DNA of 64,000 bases from Chitinophagales bacterium. GTDB lineage: Bacteria; Bacteroidota; Bacteroidia; Chitinophagales; UBA2359. Positions 29,001-37,265 of the stretch are shown here, in pieces (the stretch's first letter is position 1; each line of letters opens with the position of its first letter). Location of the stretch: assembly GCA_041392475.1 (NCBI GenBank), contig JAWKLZ010000001.1, positions 248,001 through 312,000 on the forward strand. Reading direction: 5' to 3'. The position numbers were made by a program, and so were the translations under genes. The notes beneath the pieces are model-generated. The model did not search any database, was not told the DNA's origin, and was given only the letters and a program-made list of their open reading frames with translations.

Positions 29001-29498
29001 CTACAATATTTTAGGGTACATAAAAAACATTAATTCTGCGTCTGCATCTTCAATTTCCCTCCAATCGTTTGTGTCAAACTGAAAACACACTGCACCACAA
29101 GTAGGTATTTCCTCTAAATCGCTTTCGGTGAAACTGCTGGCAAGATGTGAAAAAGTAGGATTGTGTCCAAAAATCATCACAATATTATATTGATGATCTA
29201 TTTTTGTAAGCACATCCATTACGTCTTTTCCACTGTAATCAAATACATATAATTTTCTGTTTTTTTCTATGTCTTTCTCTGGATATGATAATTCTGCTGC
29301 AATCAGTTTCGCAGTTGTATAAGCCCTTTTTGCAGGGCTGCTGATCATTAGGTCTGGTTCAACGCCTTTTTCCTTCAAAAAGATACCCATTTGAGGTGCA
29401 TCTTTTTTCCCTTTCTTGTTGAGAGGTCTATCAATATCATCAAGGCTCAAATCTTTCCAGCTTGACTTAGCATGACGTATTAGGTATAATGTCTTCAT
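29001..29498 (-). CDS. sixA: SixA-type histidine phosphatase
   Basis: A 165-residue single-domain phosphatase of the histidine-phosphatase superfamily. The RHG-type motif is LYLIRHAKSSW (nucleophile H9), with SSPAKRAYTTA supplying the second Arg and FGHNPTF the second catalytic His. This short length and the RHAKSSW form match SixA, which removes phosphate from phosphohistidine proteins in E. coli. The actual substrate here is unknown. It lies directly upstream of ppk1 and is divergent from ppk2 across about 130 nt. Confidence 0.85.
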   Translation of the reverse strand: MKTLYLIRHAKSSWKDLSLDDIDRPLNKKGKKDAPQMGIFLKEKGVEPDLMISSPAKRAYTTAKLIAAELSYPEKDIEKNRKLYVFDYSGKDVMDVLTKIDHQYNIVMIFGHNPTFSHLASSFTESDLEEIPTCGAVCFQFDTNDWREIEDADAELMFFMYPKIL

Positions 29499-29626
29499 TT
29501 GGTTTTCATTGAGTTATGGCAATTGATTTTTATAACCAATTACAATTTTTTAACAAAAGATTCTTCAAAATTAATATTTTAGTCCTAAATTACAACATCA
29601 TTTTTAACCTTTACAAAACAAACAAC

Positions 29627-30424
29627 ATGGGAAAGATTGATTTGCTATCTATTTCTACACTTCCACCTAAAGATATTGACAAAAAAAAGATAAAAGAAAA
29701 GACCCAAGAGTACAACGACCGACTGAGGGAACTGCAAAAAGTGCTGTACTCAGAGTCAAAATGGGCATTGTTAATCGTCTTACAGGGCATGGATGCAAGC
29801 GGCAAAGATGGTGCAACGAGAGATGTATTTTATTCTGTCAATCCGCAGGGGGTTCGGGTTAAATCTTTTAAAAAACCAACGACCGAAGAAGCATCTCACG
29901 ATTTTTTGTGGCGGGTTCACAAATGCGCTCCTGCAAAAGGTATGATTCAGGTCTTCAATCGTTCACATTACGAAGAAGTGTTGATAGTGAGGGTCGAGAA
30001 TTGGATTACAGACGAGGAAGCCTACCGCCGTTTTGACCATATCAACAATTTTGAGCGATTTTTACACGATTCTGGTACACGCATTTTGAAGTTCTACCTC
30101 CACATTTCGGAAGAATCACAGCGAGAGGATTTTTATGAGCGTGTCACTGAGCCTACCAAACGCTGGAAATACAGCGCAGACGACCTCGACAAAGCCAAAC
30201 AATGGCCTGCCTATCGCAAAGCCTATGAGGAAGCCATCGAAAATTGTAGCCCTGAAACGAGTCCGTGGATCATTGTGCCTTCTGATAAAAACTGGTACAA
30301 AGAATATCTTATTAGCAAACACATTGTTGAAGCTTTGGAGGCGTTGAACATGGAATATCCTGATGGTGATATAGACATGAATGACCCCGATTTGATAGAA
30401 TTGATGAAGGAATTTGAAGGATGA
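29627..30424 (+). CDS. ppk2: polyphosphate kinase 2 (single-domain PPK2)
   Basis: Predicted to transfer phosphate between polyphosphate and nucleotides, usually making NTP or NDP. From ATG 29627 it has 265 residues; the open frame extends 37 codons further upstream, but that stretch is Phe/Asn-rich and looks like untranslated leader. Motifs are Walker A GMDASGKDG (54-62), FNRSHYEEVLI (from 110, Walker B region) and TEPTKRWKYS (lid). This is the short one-domain PPK2 form; the class (AMP, ADP or both) cannot be settled. Its TGA stop overlaps the ATG of the next gene by four bases (ATGA). Confidence 0.93.
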   Translation: MGKIDLLSISTLPPKDIDKKKIKEKTQEYNDRLRELQKVLYSESKWALLIVLQGMDASGKDGATRDVFYSVNPQGVRVKSFKKPTTEEASHDFLWRVHKCAPAKGMIQVFNRSHYEEVLIVRVENWITDEEAYRRFDHINNFERFLHDSGTRILKFYLHISEESQREDFYERVTEPTKRWKYSADDLDKAKQWPAYRKAYEEAIENCSPETSPWIIVPSDKNWYKEYLISKHIVEALEALNMEYPDGDIDMNDPDLIELMKEFEG

Positions 30425-31866
30425 ACATTGAATTAGAACAAGATTTATCCCAACTTTTCGAGCAATGGGCAAGCGAAAAACCCACTTCAATCGTAGCCCT
30501 TGCTCCATCAGGTTCACCCCGAAAATACTACCGTCTGCAAAGTGAAACCAAAACGGCAATCGGAACTTATGGCCCTAATGCCAAAGAAAACCATGCCTTT
30601 GTGACCTTCTCCAAGCACTTCAAAAGCAAAGGTTTACCCGTCCCCAATATCTATGCAGTAAATGTGGAACAAAACATGTATCTACAAGAAGATTTGGGTG
30701 GAACGGCACTATACAATATGCTGCCCGAAAATGACGCACCTTTCTCCAATGAGTTGCTTCAATTGTACCGAAAATCGGTCGCAAAATTGGCAGAATTGCA
30801 GGTGAAAGGAGGTGAAGGATTGGACTATTCAGTGTGTTACCCGCGTGCAGCTTTCGACAAACAATCCATTTTGTGGGACTTCAATTACTTCAAATATTAC
30901 TTTCTCAACCTCTGTCATTTTCCCTTCGATGAACAAGCATTGGAGGATGACATCAACCGATTTGCCGATTATTTGCTGCAAGAAGACCACCATTATTTTA
31001 TGTTTCGGGATTTTCAGTCCCGCAACATCATGATTCGAGAAGGCGAACCCTTTTTTATTGACTATCAAGGAGGAAGACAAGGCGCATTGCAGTACGATTT
31101 GGCTTCCCTTTTGTACCAAGCGAAAGCAAATATTCCGCACTCGATTCGCCAAGAATTGCTAAAGCATTATTTAGATGTTGTGGAAACAATGGTGGAGGTG
31201 GATAGAGTCAAATTTGAAGAATACTACTATGCTTATGTCTTGATTCGCTCCATTCAAGTTTTGGGGGCGTATGGATTTCGGGGTTTGATTGAGCGCAAAG
31301 AACATTTCCTCAAAAGCATCCCCTTTGCGCTTCAAAACATTCGATGGATTTTGGAAAATGTGCAATTCCCAGTTGAAATGCCTAAACTGCTTGGTGCGCT
31401 CTCCAGTATGGTTGCCTCCAATGAGTTCGCTCCCTTCAATCGCTTCAAGGGCGTAGAAAGTCCACTGACGGTTTACATCCACAGTTTTTCCTACAAAAAA
31501 GGCTTGCCGACCGACGATTCGGGCAATGGCGGAGGCTTCATTTTTGACTGCCGCTTTCTCCACAATCCTGGACGCTACGAACCCTACAAAAAACTCACAG
31601 GAAGGGATGAATCGGTTATCCAATTTTTGCAGCAGCGCAGCAACATTGCCGCTTTTCTCGACAATGTTTTTCAAATCGTAGATGAAGCGGTAGAAAATTA
31701 CATCGAGCGAGGTTTCGCCAGTTTGCAAGTGAATTTTGGCTGCACGGGCGGTCAACACCGTTCGGTCTATTCTGCCGACCAACTCGCCCAACATTTGAAG
31801 GAAAAATATGGGGTGAAGGTGGAATTGAAGCACATTGAGCAGGAGCGGAAAGGGTGGGTGAATTAG
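30421..31866 (+). CDS. AmgK-like sugar kinase fused to RapZ C-terminal domain
   Basis: A 481-residue fusion. Residues about 15-330 are an aminoglycoside-phosphotransferase-fold kinase with FRDFQSRN (195-202, catalytic D197) and IDYQGGRQGALQYDLASL (D214), close to AmgK, the anomeric kinase for MurNAc/GlcNAc in cell-wall recycling. Residues about 345-481 match the C-terminal domain of RapZ, including FGCTGGQHRSVY (about 439-450), the domain that in E. coli binds glucosamine-6-phosphate and small RNA. The P-loop domain of RapZ is absent. The gene is translationally coupled to ppk2. Amino-sugar kinase activity is the best guess; a sensing role for the C-terminus is inference. Confidence 0.85.
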   Translation: MNIELEQDLSQLFEQWASEKPTSIVALAPSGSPRKYYRLQSETKTAIGTYGPNAKENHAFVTFSKHFKSKGLPVPNIYAVNVEQNMYLQEDLGGTALYNMLPENDAPFSNELLQLYRKSVAKLAELQVKGGEGLDYSVCYPRAAFDKQSILWDFNYFKYYFLNLCHFPFDEQALEDDINRFADYLLQEDHHYFMFRDFQSRNIMIREGEPFFIDYQGGRQGALQYDLASLLYQAKANIPHSIRQELLKHYLDVVETMVEVDRVKFEEYYYAYVLIRSIQVLGAYGFRGLIERKEHFLKSIPFALQNIRWILENVQFPVEMPKLLGALSSMVASNEFAPFNRFKGVESPLTVYIHSFSYKKGLPTDDSGNGGGFIFDCRFLHNPGRYEPYKKLTGRDESVIQFLQQRSNIAAFLDNVFQIVDEAVENYIERGFASLQVNFGCTGGQHRSVYSADQLAQHLKEKYGVKVELKHIEQERKGWVN

Positions 31867-31868
31867 TT

Positions 31869-31910
31869 TTTTTACCAAAAGCAGTTGTTTTTTTGTACTT
31901 TTGGTAAAAA
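31869..31910. promoter_or_regulatory. perfect 13-bp inverted repeat at ATPase promoter
   Basis: Arms TTTTTACCAAAAG (31869-31881) and CTTTTGGTAAAAA (31898-31910) match perfectly across a 16-nt spacer. TACTTTTG at 31896-31903 fits the TAnnTTTG -7 box and overlaps the right arm. The element starts just after the stop of the previous gene and ends 9 nt before the ATPase ATG. It may be an operator or a terminator/attenuator hairpin. Confidence 0.55.
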
Positions 31911-31918
31911 GTATAAAA

Positions 31919-33343
31919 ATGATAATTGGACGGCAAAAAGAAATTAAAATACTCAAAGATGTGCTTCAATCTCCAAAAGGTGAAATGATAGCAGTCATTG
32001 GCAGAAGGCGTGTTGGCAAAACATTCTTGATAGATACTGTTTACGAAGACCACATTATTTTTAAGCAAACAGGCGTGAGAAATGCCTCAGACGAAGCACA
32101 GTTGAGGGTTTTTATGCAAAAGGTAGAAGAACTTGCAGGTGAAAGATTAGAGGCTCCAAGAGATTGGTTAGATGCCTTTTTTTTGCTCAAAAAAGCATTG
32201 AAGCCTCACCTTCAAACAGATAAAAAACTGGTATTGTTTTTCGACGAACTATCTTGGTTGGCAGTTCCCAACTTCAATTTTTTGGATTATTTAGGACACT
32301 TTTGGAACGATTGGGCCTATCTTCAAAATATTGCTATCGTTCTTTGTGGCTCTGCTTCTTCGTGGATTATTCAGAAGGTCATCAATGACAAAGGAGGCTT
32401 ACACAATCGAGTCACCAAATACCTACACCTCAAACCTTTCACCCTCGCTGAAACGGAAGCATACCTAAAAACAAGGCACTTCACTTTTACCCGATACCAA
32501 ATCACACAAATTTACATGGCTTTTGGTGGTGTTCCCATGTATTTGGAATCCATAGAACGAGGCAAAAGTGCGATTCAAAACATCAACGACATTTGTTTTG
32601 CAGAAACAGGACTGTTGAAAAACGAATTTCACCGCCTATATGCAGCACTTTTTGACAATGCCGACCACCACATTGCAGTCATTCGTGCTTTGGCAACGAA
32701 GCACAAAGGATTGAGCCGAACAGAAATTATCAAAGAAGCAAAAGTGCCGAACGGAAGTTCGACTTCAAAAGTATTGGAGGAGTTGGAACAATCAGATTTT
32801 ATCCTTGCCTATCATCCTTATGGCAAAAAAAAGAAAGATAAAATATACCGTTTGATTGATGAGTATTCGCTTTTTTATTTGCAATTCATTGAAAATCAAT
32901 CATATGAAGGGGATGGCACTTTTATGCAGTTGAGCCAATTGCAAGAGTTCAAAATTTGGAGCGGCTATGCTTTTGAAGGAATTTGTATGAAGCATGTTCC
33001 GCAAATCAAAAAGGCATTGGGCGTGTCAGGGGTTTATACCACGACTTATTCTTATTTGAAAAAAGCAACCGAGAACGAAAAAGGACTGCAAATTGATATG
33101 TTTTTGGAGCGAGCCGACCGAGTTATCAACCTCTTTGAAATCAAATTTTACAACACTGAATTTACTCTAACAAAAGCCTACGCTGACCAACTGCGGGAGT
33201 GTTTGCACTTGTTTATGCGGCTGTCCAAAACTCGCAATCAGGTGGTGATGACCATGATTACTACTTTTGGCTTGAAAGACAAGACATACAGTTTGGGTTT
33301 GGTTGAACCTGTTTTGACTTTGGAGGATTTGTTTTTGAAGTAG
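31919..33343 (+). CDS. AAA-type ATPase with C-terminal PD-(D/E)XK-like domain
   Basis: A 474-residue P-loop ATPase of the archaeal-ATPase/DUF234 type. Walker A is GRRRVGKTFL (about 28-37), Walker B VLFFDELSWL, and sensor VLCGSASSW. A winged-helix-like region follows (about 250-320). Near the C-terminus, QIDMFLERADRVINLFEIKFY has the D-x(n)-E-x-K spacing of a nuclease-like fold. The ATG at 31919 is chosen over an in-frame TTG at 31901 that lies within the inverted repeat. Such proteins are widespread in Bacteroidota with no settled role; defence, toxin-like or DNA-related functions are all possible. It shares no operon with the genes that follow. Confidence 0.8.
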   Translation: MIIGRQKEIKILKDVLQSPKGEMIAVIGRRRVGKTFLIDTVYEDHIIFKQTGVRNASDEAQLRVFMQKVEELAGERLEAPRDWLDAFFLLKKALKPHLQTDKKLVLFFDELSWLAVPNFNFLDYLGHFWNDWAYLQNIAIVLCGSASSWIIQKVINDKGGLHNRVTKYLHLKPFTLAETEAYLKTRHFTFTRYQITQIYMAFGGVPMYLESIERGKSAIQNINDICFAETGLLKNEFHRLYAALFDNADHHIAVIRALATKHKGLSRTEIIKEAKVPNGSSTSKVLEELEQSDFILAYHPYGKKKKDKIYRLIDEYSLFYLQFIENQSYEGDGTFMQLSQLQEFKIWSGYAFEGICMKHVPQIKKALGVSGVYTTTYSYLKKATENEKGLQIDMFLERADRVINLFEIKFYNTEFTLTKAYADQLRECLHLFMRLSKTRNQVVMTMITTFGLKDKTYSLGLVEPVLTLEDLFLK

Positions 33344-33455
33344 GCTTCAATTTTTAATTTGCCTAAGTCTCTGCGCTTAATTTCCTTCACTTCAACTGAA
33401 AAAGTGGAAGAATACAAAGTAAAGTTGTGTTTATGGCTTAAATGCAACACTAAAA

Positions 33456-33488
33456 AAAGCGAACAACACATTTTGCATTGTTCGCTTT
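33456..33488. terminator. bidirectional terminator
   Basis: AAAGCGAACAA (33456-33466) pairs with TTGTTCGCTTT (33478-33488), with A and T runs outside. It lies between the convergent ATPase and proS genes. Confidence 0.75.
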
Positions 33489-33528
33489 CCTATTTCAAAT
33501 AAAGCTAATACTCTATGTTCAAGCCAAA

Positions 33529-35013
33529 TCAATACGCCCTCGCAAAAAGCACTCGTTGTTTAGAAGGATTACCTGTCAAAACACAGCGACCTTCCTCCAA
33601 TTCATTGTCCAAAGGAATACAGCGAATCGTGGCTTTACTCAAATCCTTGATTTGTTGTTCCGTTTCGGGAGTGCCATCCCAATGCGCCAACACAAAACCA
33701 CCTTTGGTATTCAAGACCTCTCTGAAGTCTTCAAAATTATCGACTTTGGTAATGTGTTCATCACGATAAGCCTTCGCTTTGTTGAAGATATTGGCTTGTA
33801 TATCGTCCAAAAGATTGCGGAGTTGTTCACCGATATTTTCTAAGGGTAAACTCATTTTCTCCTTCGTATCGCGCCGAGCTACTTCGACCACACCATTGTC
33901 CAAATCACGTCCACCAATTGCAATGCGAATCGGAACACCCTTCAATTCGTATTCGGCAAATTTGAAGCCCGAACGTTTGCCATCATCGTCGTCGTATTTC
34001 ACCGTCACATCGCCACCCACTTCGGCTTTGATTTTTTCGACTACAGCATTCATTTCATCCATGCGGTCTATGGTACCTTTGTTGATGATTGGAATGATAA
34101 CGATGTGAATAGGAGCAAGTTTTGGAGGTAATATCAGACCATCATCATCTGAATGAGCCATCACCAAAGCCCCCATCATGCGGGTAGAAACACCCCAGGA
34201 GGTCGCCCAAACATATTCCAAACCACCTTCTTTCGTCTGAAACTGTACTTCAAAAGCTTTGGCAAAATTCTGTCCCAAAAAGTGAGAAGTACCCATTTGC
34301 AGGGCCTTTCCATCTTGCATCAAAGCCTCACAAGTATAAGTTTCATCAGCCCCTGCAAAACGCTCATTTTCAGATTTGAAGCCCTTGATAACAGGCACTG
34401 CAATATAGTTTTCCATGAAATTGGCGTATTCATTCAAAATCAACAAAGTTTCGTCAATCGCTTCTTGCTTGGTTGAATGGGCAGTGTGTCCTTCCTGCCA
34501 GAAAAATTCTGCTGTCCGCAAAAACAAACGGGTTCTCATTTCCCAACGTACCACATTCGCCCACTGATTGATGAGCAAAGGAAGGTCACGGTAGGATTGA
34601 ATCCAGTTTTTATAGGTACTCCAAATAATGGTTTCAGAAGTCGGACGCACAATCAACTCTTCCTCCAGTTTGGCATCGGGATCTACAATAACTCCACCGC
34701 CATTGGGGTCATTCATCAGGCGATAATGGGTAACAACTGCACATTCTTTGGCAAAACCTTCAACGTGAGCAGCCTCTTTGCTCAAAAAACTTTTGGGGAT
34801 GAACAAGGGAAATGCCGCATTTTGATGTCCAGTCGCTTTGAAGCGAGCATCCAACACACTTTGCATTTTTTCCCAGATAGCGTATCCATAAGGTTTGATG
34901 ACCATACAGCCCCGTACTGCCGAATGTTCTGCCAATCCAGCTTTGATAACCAATTCATTGTACCATTGCGAATAGTCTTCGGCTCTACTCGTTATTCCTT
35001 TACCTTTAGCCAT
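33529..35013 (-). CDS. proS: prolyl-tRNA synthetase (eukaryote/archaeal-like type)
   Basis: Charges tRNA(Pro) with proline. The 494-residue class-II enzyme lacks the bacterial editing insertion and has the shorter form common in Bacteroidota. Class-II motif 2 is WEMRTRLFLRTAEFFWQEGH (about residues 165-185), motif 1 lies near YGYAIWEKMQ, and the anticodon-binding domain starts near LAPIHIVIIP. The C-terminus ends CVLTGNPSKQRVLFARAY, with an aromatic last residue as in the archaeal-type enzyme. Transcribed alone, divergent from the low-complexity secreted protein gene. Confidence 0.96.
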   Translation of the reverse strand: MAKGKGITSRAEDYSQWYNELVIKAGLAEHSAVRGCMVIKPYGYAIWEKMQSVLDARFKATGHQNAAFPLFIPKSFLSKEAAHVEGFAKECAVVTHYRLMNDPNGGGVIVDPDAKLEEELIVRPTSETIIWSTYKNWIQSYRDLPLLINQWANVVRWEMRTRLFLRTAEFFWQEGHTAHSTKQEAIDETLLILNEYANFMENYIAVPVIKGFKSENERFAGADETYTCEALMQDGKALQMGTSHFLGQNFAKAFEVQFQTKEGGLEYVWATSWGVSTRMMGALVMAHSDDDGLILPPKLAPIHIVIIPIINKGTIDRMDEMNAVVEKIKAEVGGDVTVKYDDDDGKRSGFKFAEYELKGVPIRIAIGGRDLDNGVVEVARRDTKEKMSLPLENIGEQLRNLLDDIQANIFNKAKAYRDEHITKVDNFEDFREVLNTKGGFVLAHWDGTPETEQQIKDLSKATIRCIPLDNELEEGRCVLTGNPSKQRVLFARAY

Positions 35014-35533
35014 TGTATTTTTTTTGTTACTTTACTTACTTTTTTCGTCAAAAAATTAAATAATTCAGTAAGATTTTTACCCTTTCGTGTGACAATCATT
35101 GAAGAAAGTAATGAGCTTCAATAAACTGAATATCGAAGATTGAAGGATTCAAAATCAAATATTTAGCGTATTTTTAAAAACTTTTTATACTTCAAATTAG
35201 TTCCTATAGTAGGGACTTTATTCTTCAAAGGCTGCAAATAGTGGCATAATGCCCCAAAAATGTAATTGCAGTACTGTTCAAAAGCACTTAATTTTACAGC
35301 ATTGAACACGACAAACAATAGTTTAAAAATAAATATGCCGCCGCTTTTAAACTTTAGAACACATTAATTTTCTTATTTTTGTAAAGTACTTAAATTAAGT
35401 TTGAATGTGTTCTTTGTTGGCAAAAATCTCAAAGAATTTTGTCATTTGTTTAAAAAAGAAACGCAAATATAATAAAATAAACGAAGTGGACTGTCAAGCA
35501 GTCTAATTTGTAAACAATTAAAGATTTATATTT
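35014..35533. other. proS / secreted-protein divergent intergenic region
   Basis: A 520-nt AT-rich gap. A plus-strand open frame that enters it from proS is a shadow. A promoter-like pair is listed separately at 35353-35381. No RNA gene or other structure was recognised. Confidence 0.35.
35353..35381 (+). promoter_or_regulatory. candidate Bacteroidota-type promoter
   Basis: TTTA (35353-35356) and TATTTTTG (35374-35381) are separated by 17 nt and fit the -33 TTTG and -7 TAnnTTTG pattern with one mismatch. Transcription would start near 35388 and leave a leader of about 145 nt before the ATG at 35534. Confidence 0.4.
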
Positions 35534-37102
35534 ATGAAATCATTGAATAATAGTTGGTTATATGCGCTCATTATGGCTCTTTTTGTGCCAGTGATGTTGG
35601 CGGCGCAAGATGAAATTTACTATTCACCCAACGACTACAACAACAGCCAACCTGATTATTCCAATAGTTCGCAATATGCGGATGATAAGGGAAATACTTA
35701 TGTCACCAATAACAATTATTATGGCGATGATGAGTATGTGTACTACGATGACCAAGAATACGACCACTACTATACCTCTCGCATCAGAAGATTTCACCGC
35801 AATTACCGTGGATTTGGATACTACGACCCGATATATGTAGATCGGTTTTGGTACGACCCATTTCCTGCTTATTGTGGCTACAACACTATTTACAGCCCCT
35901 TTTGGAGTCCTTGGTACAATCCAGGATTTTCGGTAAACATCAATTTTGGATGGGGTAGAGGATGGAATAGATGGGACAGATGGGGAGGAAACGGATGGAA
36001 TAGATGGGGAGGAAACGGATGGAATAGATGGGGAGGAAATGGATGGAACTCATGGGCAGGAAATGGATGGAATAGATGGGGAGGATATGGATGGAACTCA
36101 TACTGCCCCAGTAATTACATCAACACAGGCTCTACTACAATCATTTATAACTCCAATAATTACGGCAGTGATTTGGGAGGCTCAAGCAGCGGAAGAGGTA
36201 CTTATAATGGTCCACGTGGAAGCAGGGGCGTAGCAAGTGGCAACAGTTCGGGAACACGAGGTGATAGAACTACGGGTTCTGGAAAAGGTGTAGAGAATAC
36301 AGGTGGTACACAGGTGAACACAACACCAACTACCAGTACCAATTCACGTCCTTCAAATGTGACTACTACCAACAATGGCAGTATTTCGGATAGAAGGGGA
36401 GGTACAACGGTTACGCCACGCAATTCGAGCCCTACCAATACATCTGTAACGCCTGTGGGTAAACCTTCTATCGAAAGAGATACAAGAATTACTACACCTT
36501 ACAACTCTAACAGCATTTCAACGCCTAATTCAACAACAACTGACAAGGCAACAGATGTAGGACGAGTGACTAAGCCGACTCCAACAACTACTCAGCCTTA
36601 TAGCACTATTAGAAGCTACGAAACAACAACGCCTTCTAATACAGACTACAATAAGCAAACAACGACTCCTACTCCTTCAAGAAGTTGGAACAGTGAAAGC
36701 AAAAATACGGAGCCGACAAGAAGTTACGATACGAGAAGCACAACTCCAGTCCCTTCGAGAAGCTATGACAGTGGAAGTACTAATACTACTCCTACTCCTT
36801 CAAAAAGTTATGACAACAGTAGAAAGAGTAATAGAAGAAATTCTGCAACTCCAAGAACGAACAACAGTACTCCCTCTTATTCTCCACCGAGCAATAGTGG
36901 TAGTTCTTCAAGACGTTCTACTCGAACCAATGACAGTGCTCCAAGTCGCTCTTATTCTACTCCAAAGAGTAGTACCCCAAGTCGCTCGTACTCTGCTCCA
37001 AAAAGTAGTACCCCAAGTCGCTCGTACTCTGCTCCAAAGAGTACGCCCAGTCGTTCTACACCAAGTAGAGGTAGTAGTAGCAGCAAAAGAAACCCAAGAT
37101 AA
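35534..37102 (+). CDS. secreted low-complexity protein with Trp/Gly repeats
   Basis: A 522-residue protein with a signal peptide (about 1-23, ending MLAAQ). Residues about 25-135 are rich in Tyr, Asp and Asn. Residues about 140-195 carry about six imperfect eight-residue repeats of GWNRWGGN encoded by 24-bp DNA repeats (about 35955-36100). From about 215 to the end the sequence is Ser, Thr, Pro, Arg and Asn-rich, with 12-residue STPSRSYSAPKS repeats at the C-terminus. No sorting domain or catalytic motif was seen. It is likely a surface or periplasmic structural protein; function unknown. A terminator follows, separating it from the porin gene. Confidence 0.75.
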   Translation: MKSLNNSWLYALIMALFVPVMLAAQDEIYYSPNDYNNSQPDYSNSSQYADDKGNTYVTNNNYYGDDEYVYYDDQEYDHYYTSRIRRFHRNYRGFGYYDPIYVDRFWYDPFPAYCGYNTIYSPFWSPWYNPGFSVNINFGWGRGWNRWDRWGGNGWNRWGGNGWNRWGGNGWNSWAGNGWNRWGGYGWNSYCPSNYINTGSTTIIYNSNNYGSDLGGSSSGRGTYNGPRGSRGVASGNSSGTRGDRTTGSGKGVENTGGTQVNTTPTTSTNSRPSNVTTTNNGSISDRRGGTTVTPRNSSPTNTSVTPVGKPSIERDTRITTPYNSNSISTPNSTTTDKATDVGRVTKPTPTTTQPYSTIRSYETTTPSNTDYNKQTTTPTPSRSWNSESKNTEPTRSYDTRSTTPVPSRSYDSGSTNTTPTPSKSYDNSRKSNRRNSATPRTNNSTPSYSPPSNSGSSSRRSTRTNDSAPSRSYSTPKSSTPSRSYSAPKSSTPSRSYSAPKSTPSRSTPSRGSSSSKRNPR

Positions 37103-37199
37103 CAGGACTGTTTTACAGGCTTGTTAATTGAAATACAATAGATAAAATAGAGTTCAAGTAAAGACTGTTGCAGTTGAACTTTGTTTTTGAAACCATAAT

Positions 37200-37247
37200 A
37201 GACTTCTTATCACCCTTTCAATAGAGAGGTAAGAAGTCTTTTTTTTA
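37200..37247 (+). terminator. rho-independent terminator
   Basis: AGACTTCTTA (37200-37209) pairs with TAAGAAGTCT (37230-37239), followed directly by a run of Ts. It lies downstream of the low-complexity protein gene and 19 nt before the next gene. Confidence 0.8.
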
Positions 37248-37265
37248 AATAAAAATCAAAAAAAC

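Noticed and set aside
29516..29626. 37-codon N-terminal extension of ppk2
   Set aside because: Phe/Asn/Ile-rich and unlike the family; the ATG at 29627 begins the typical PPK2 N-terminus.
31171..31956. 261-residue minus-strand open frame
   Set aside because: Antisense to the AmgK/RapZ fusion, which has clear motifs; no domain in the shadow frame.
34477..35124. 215-residue plus-strand open frame
   Set aside because: Antisense to proS over most of its length; no recognisable motif.
35955..36100. Short tandem DNA repeats as a CRISPR or regulatory array
   Set aside because: The 24-bp units are in frame and encode the GWNRWGGN protein repeats.
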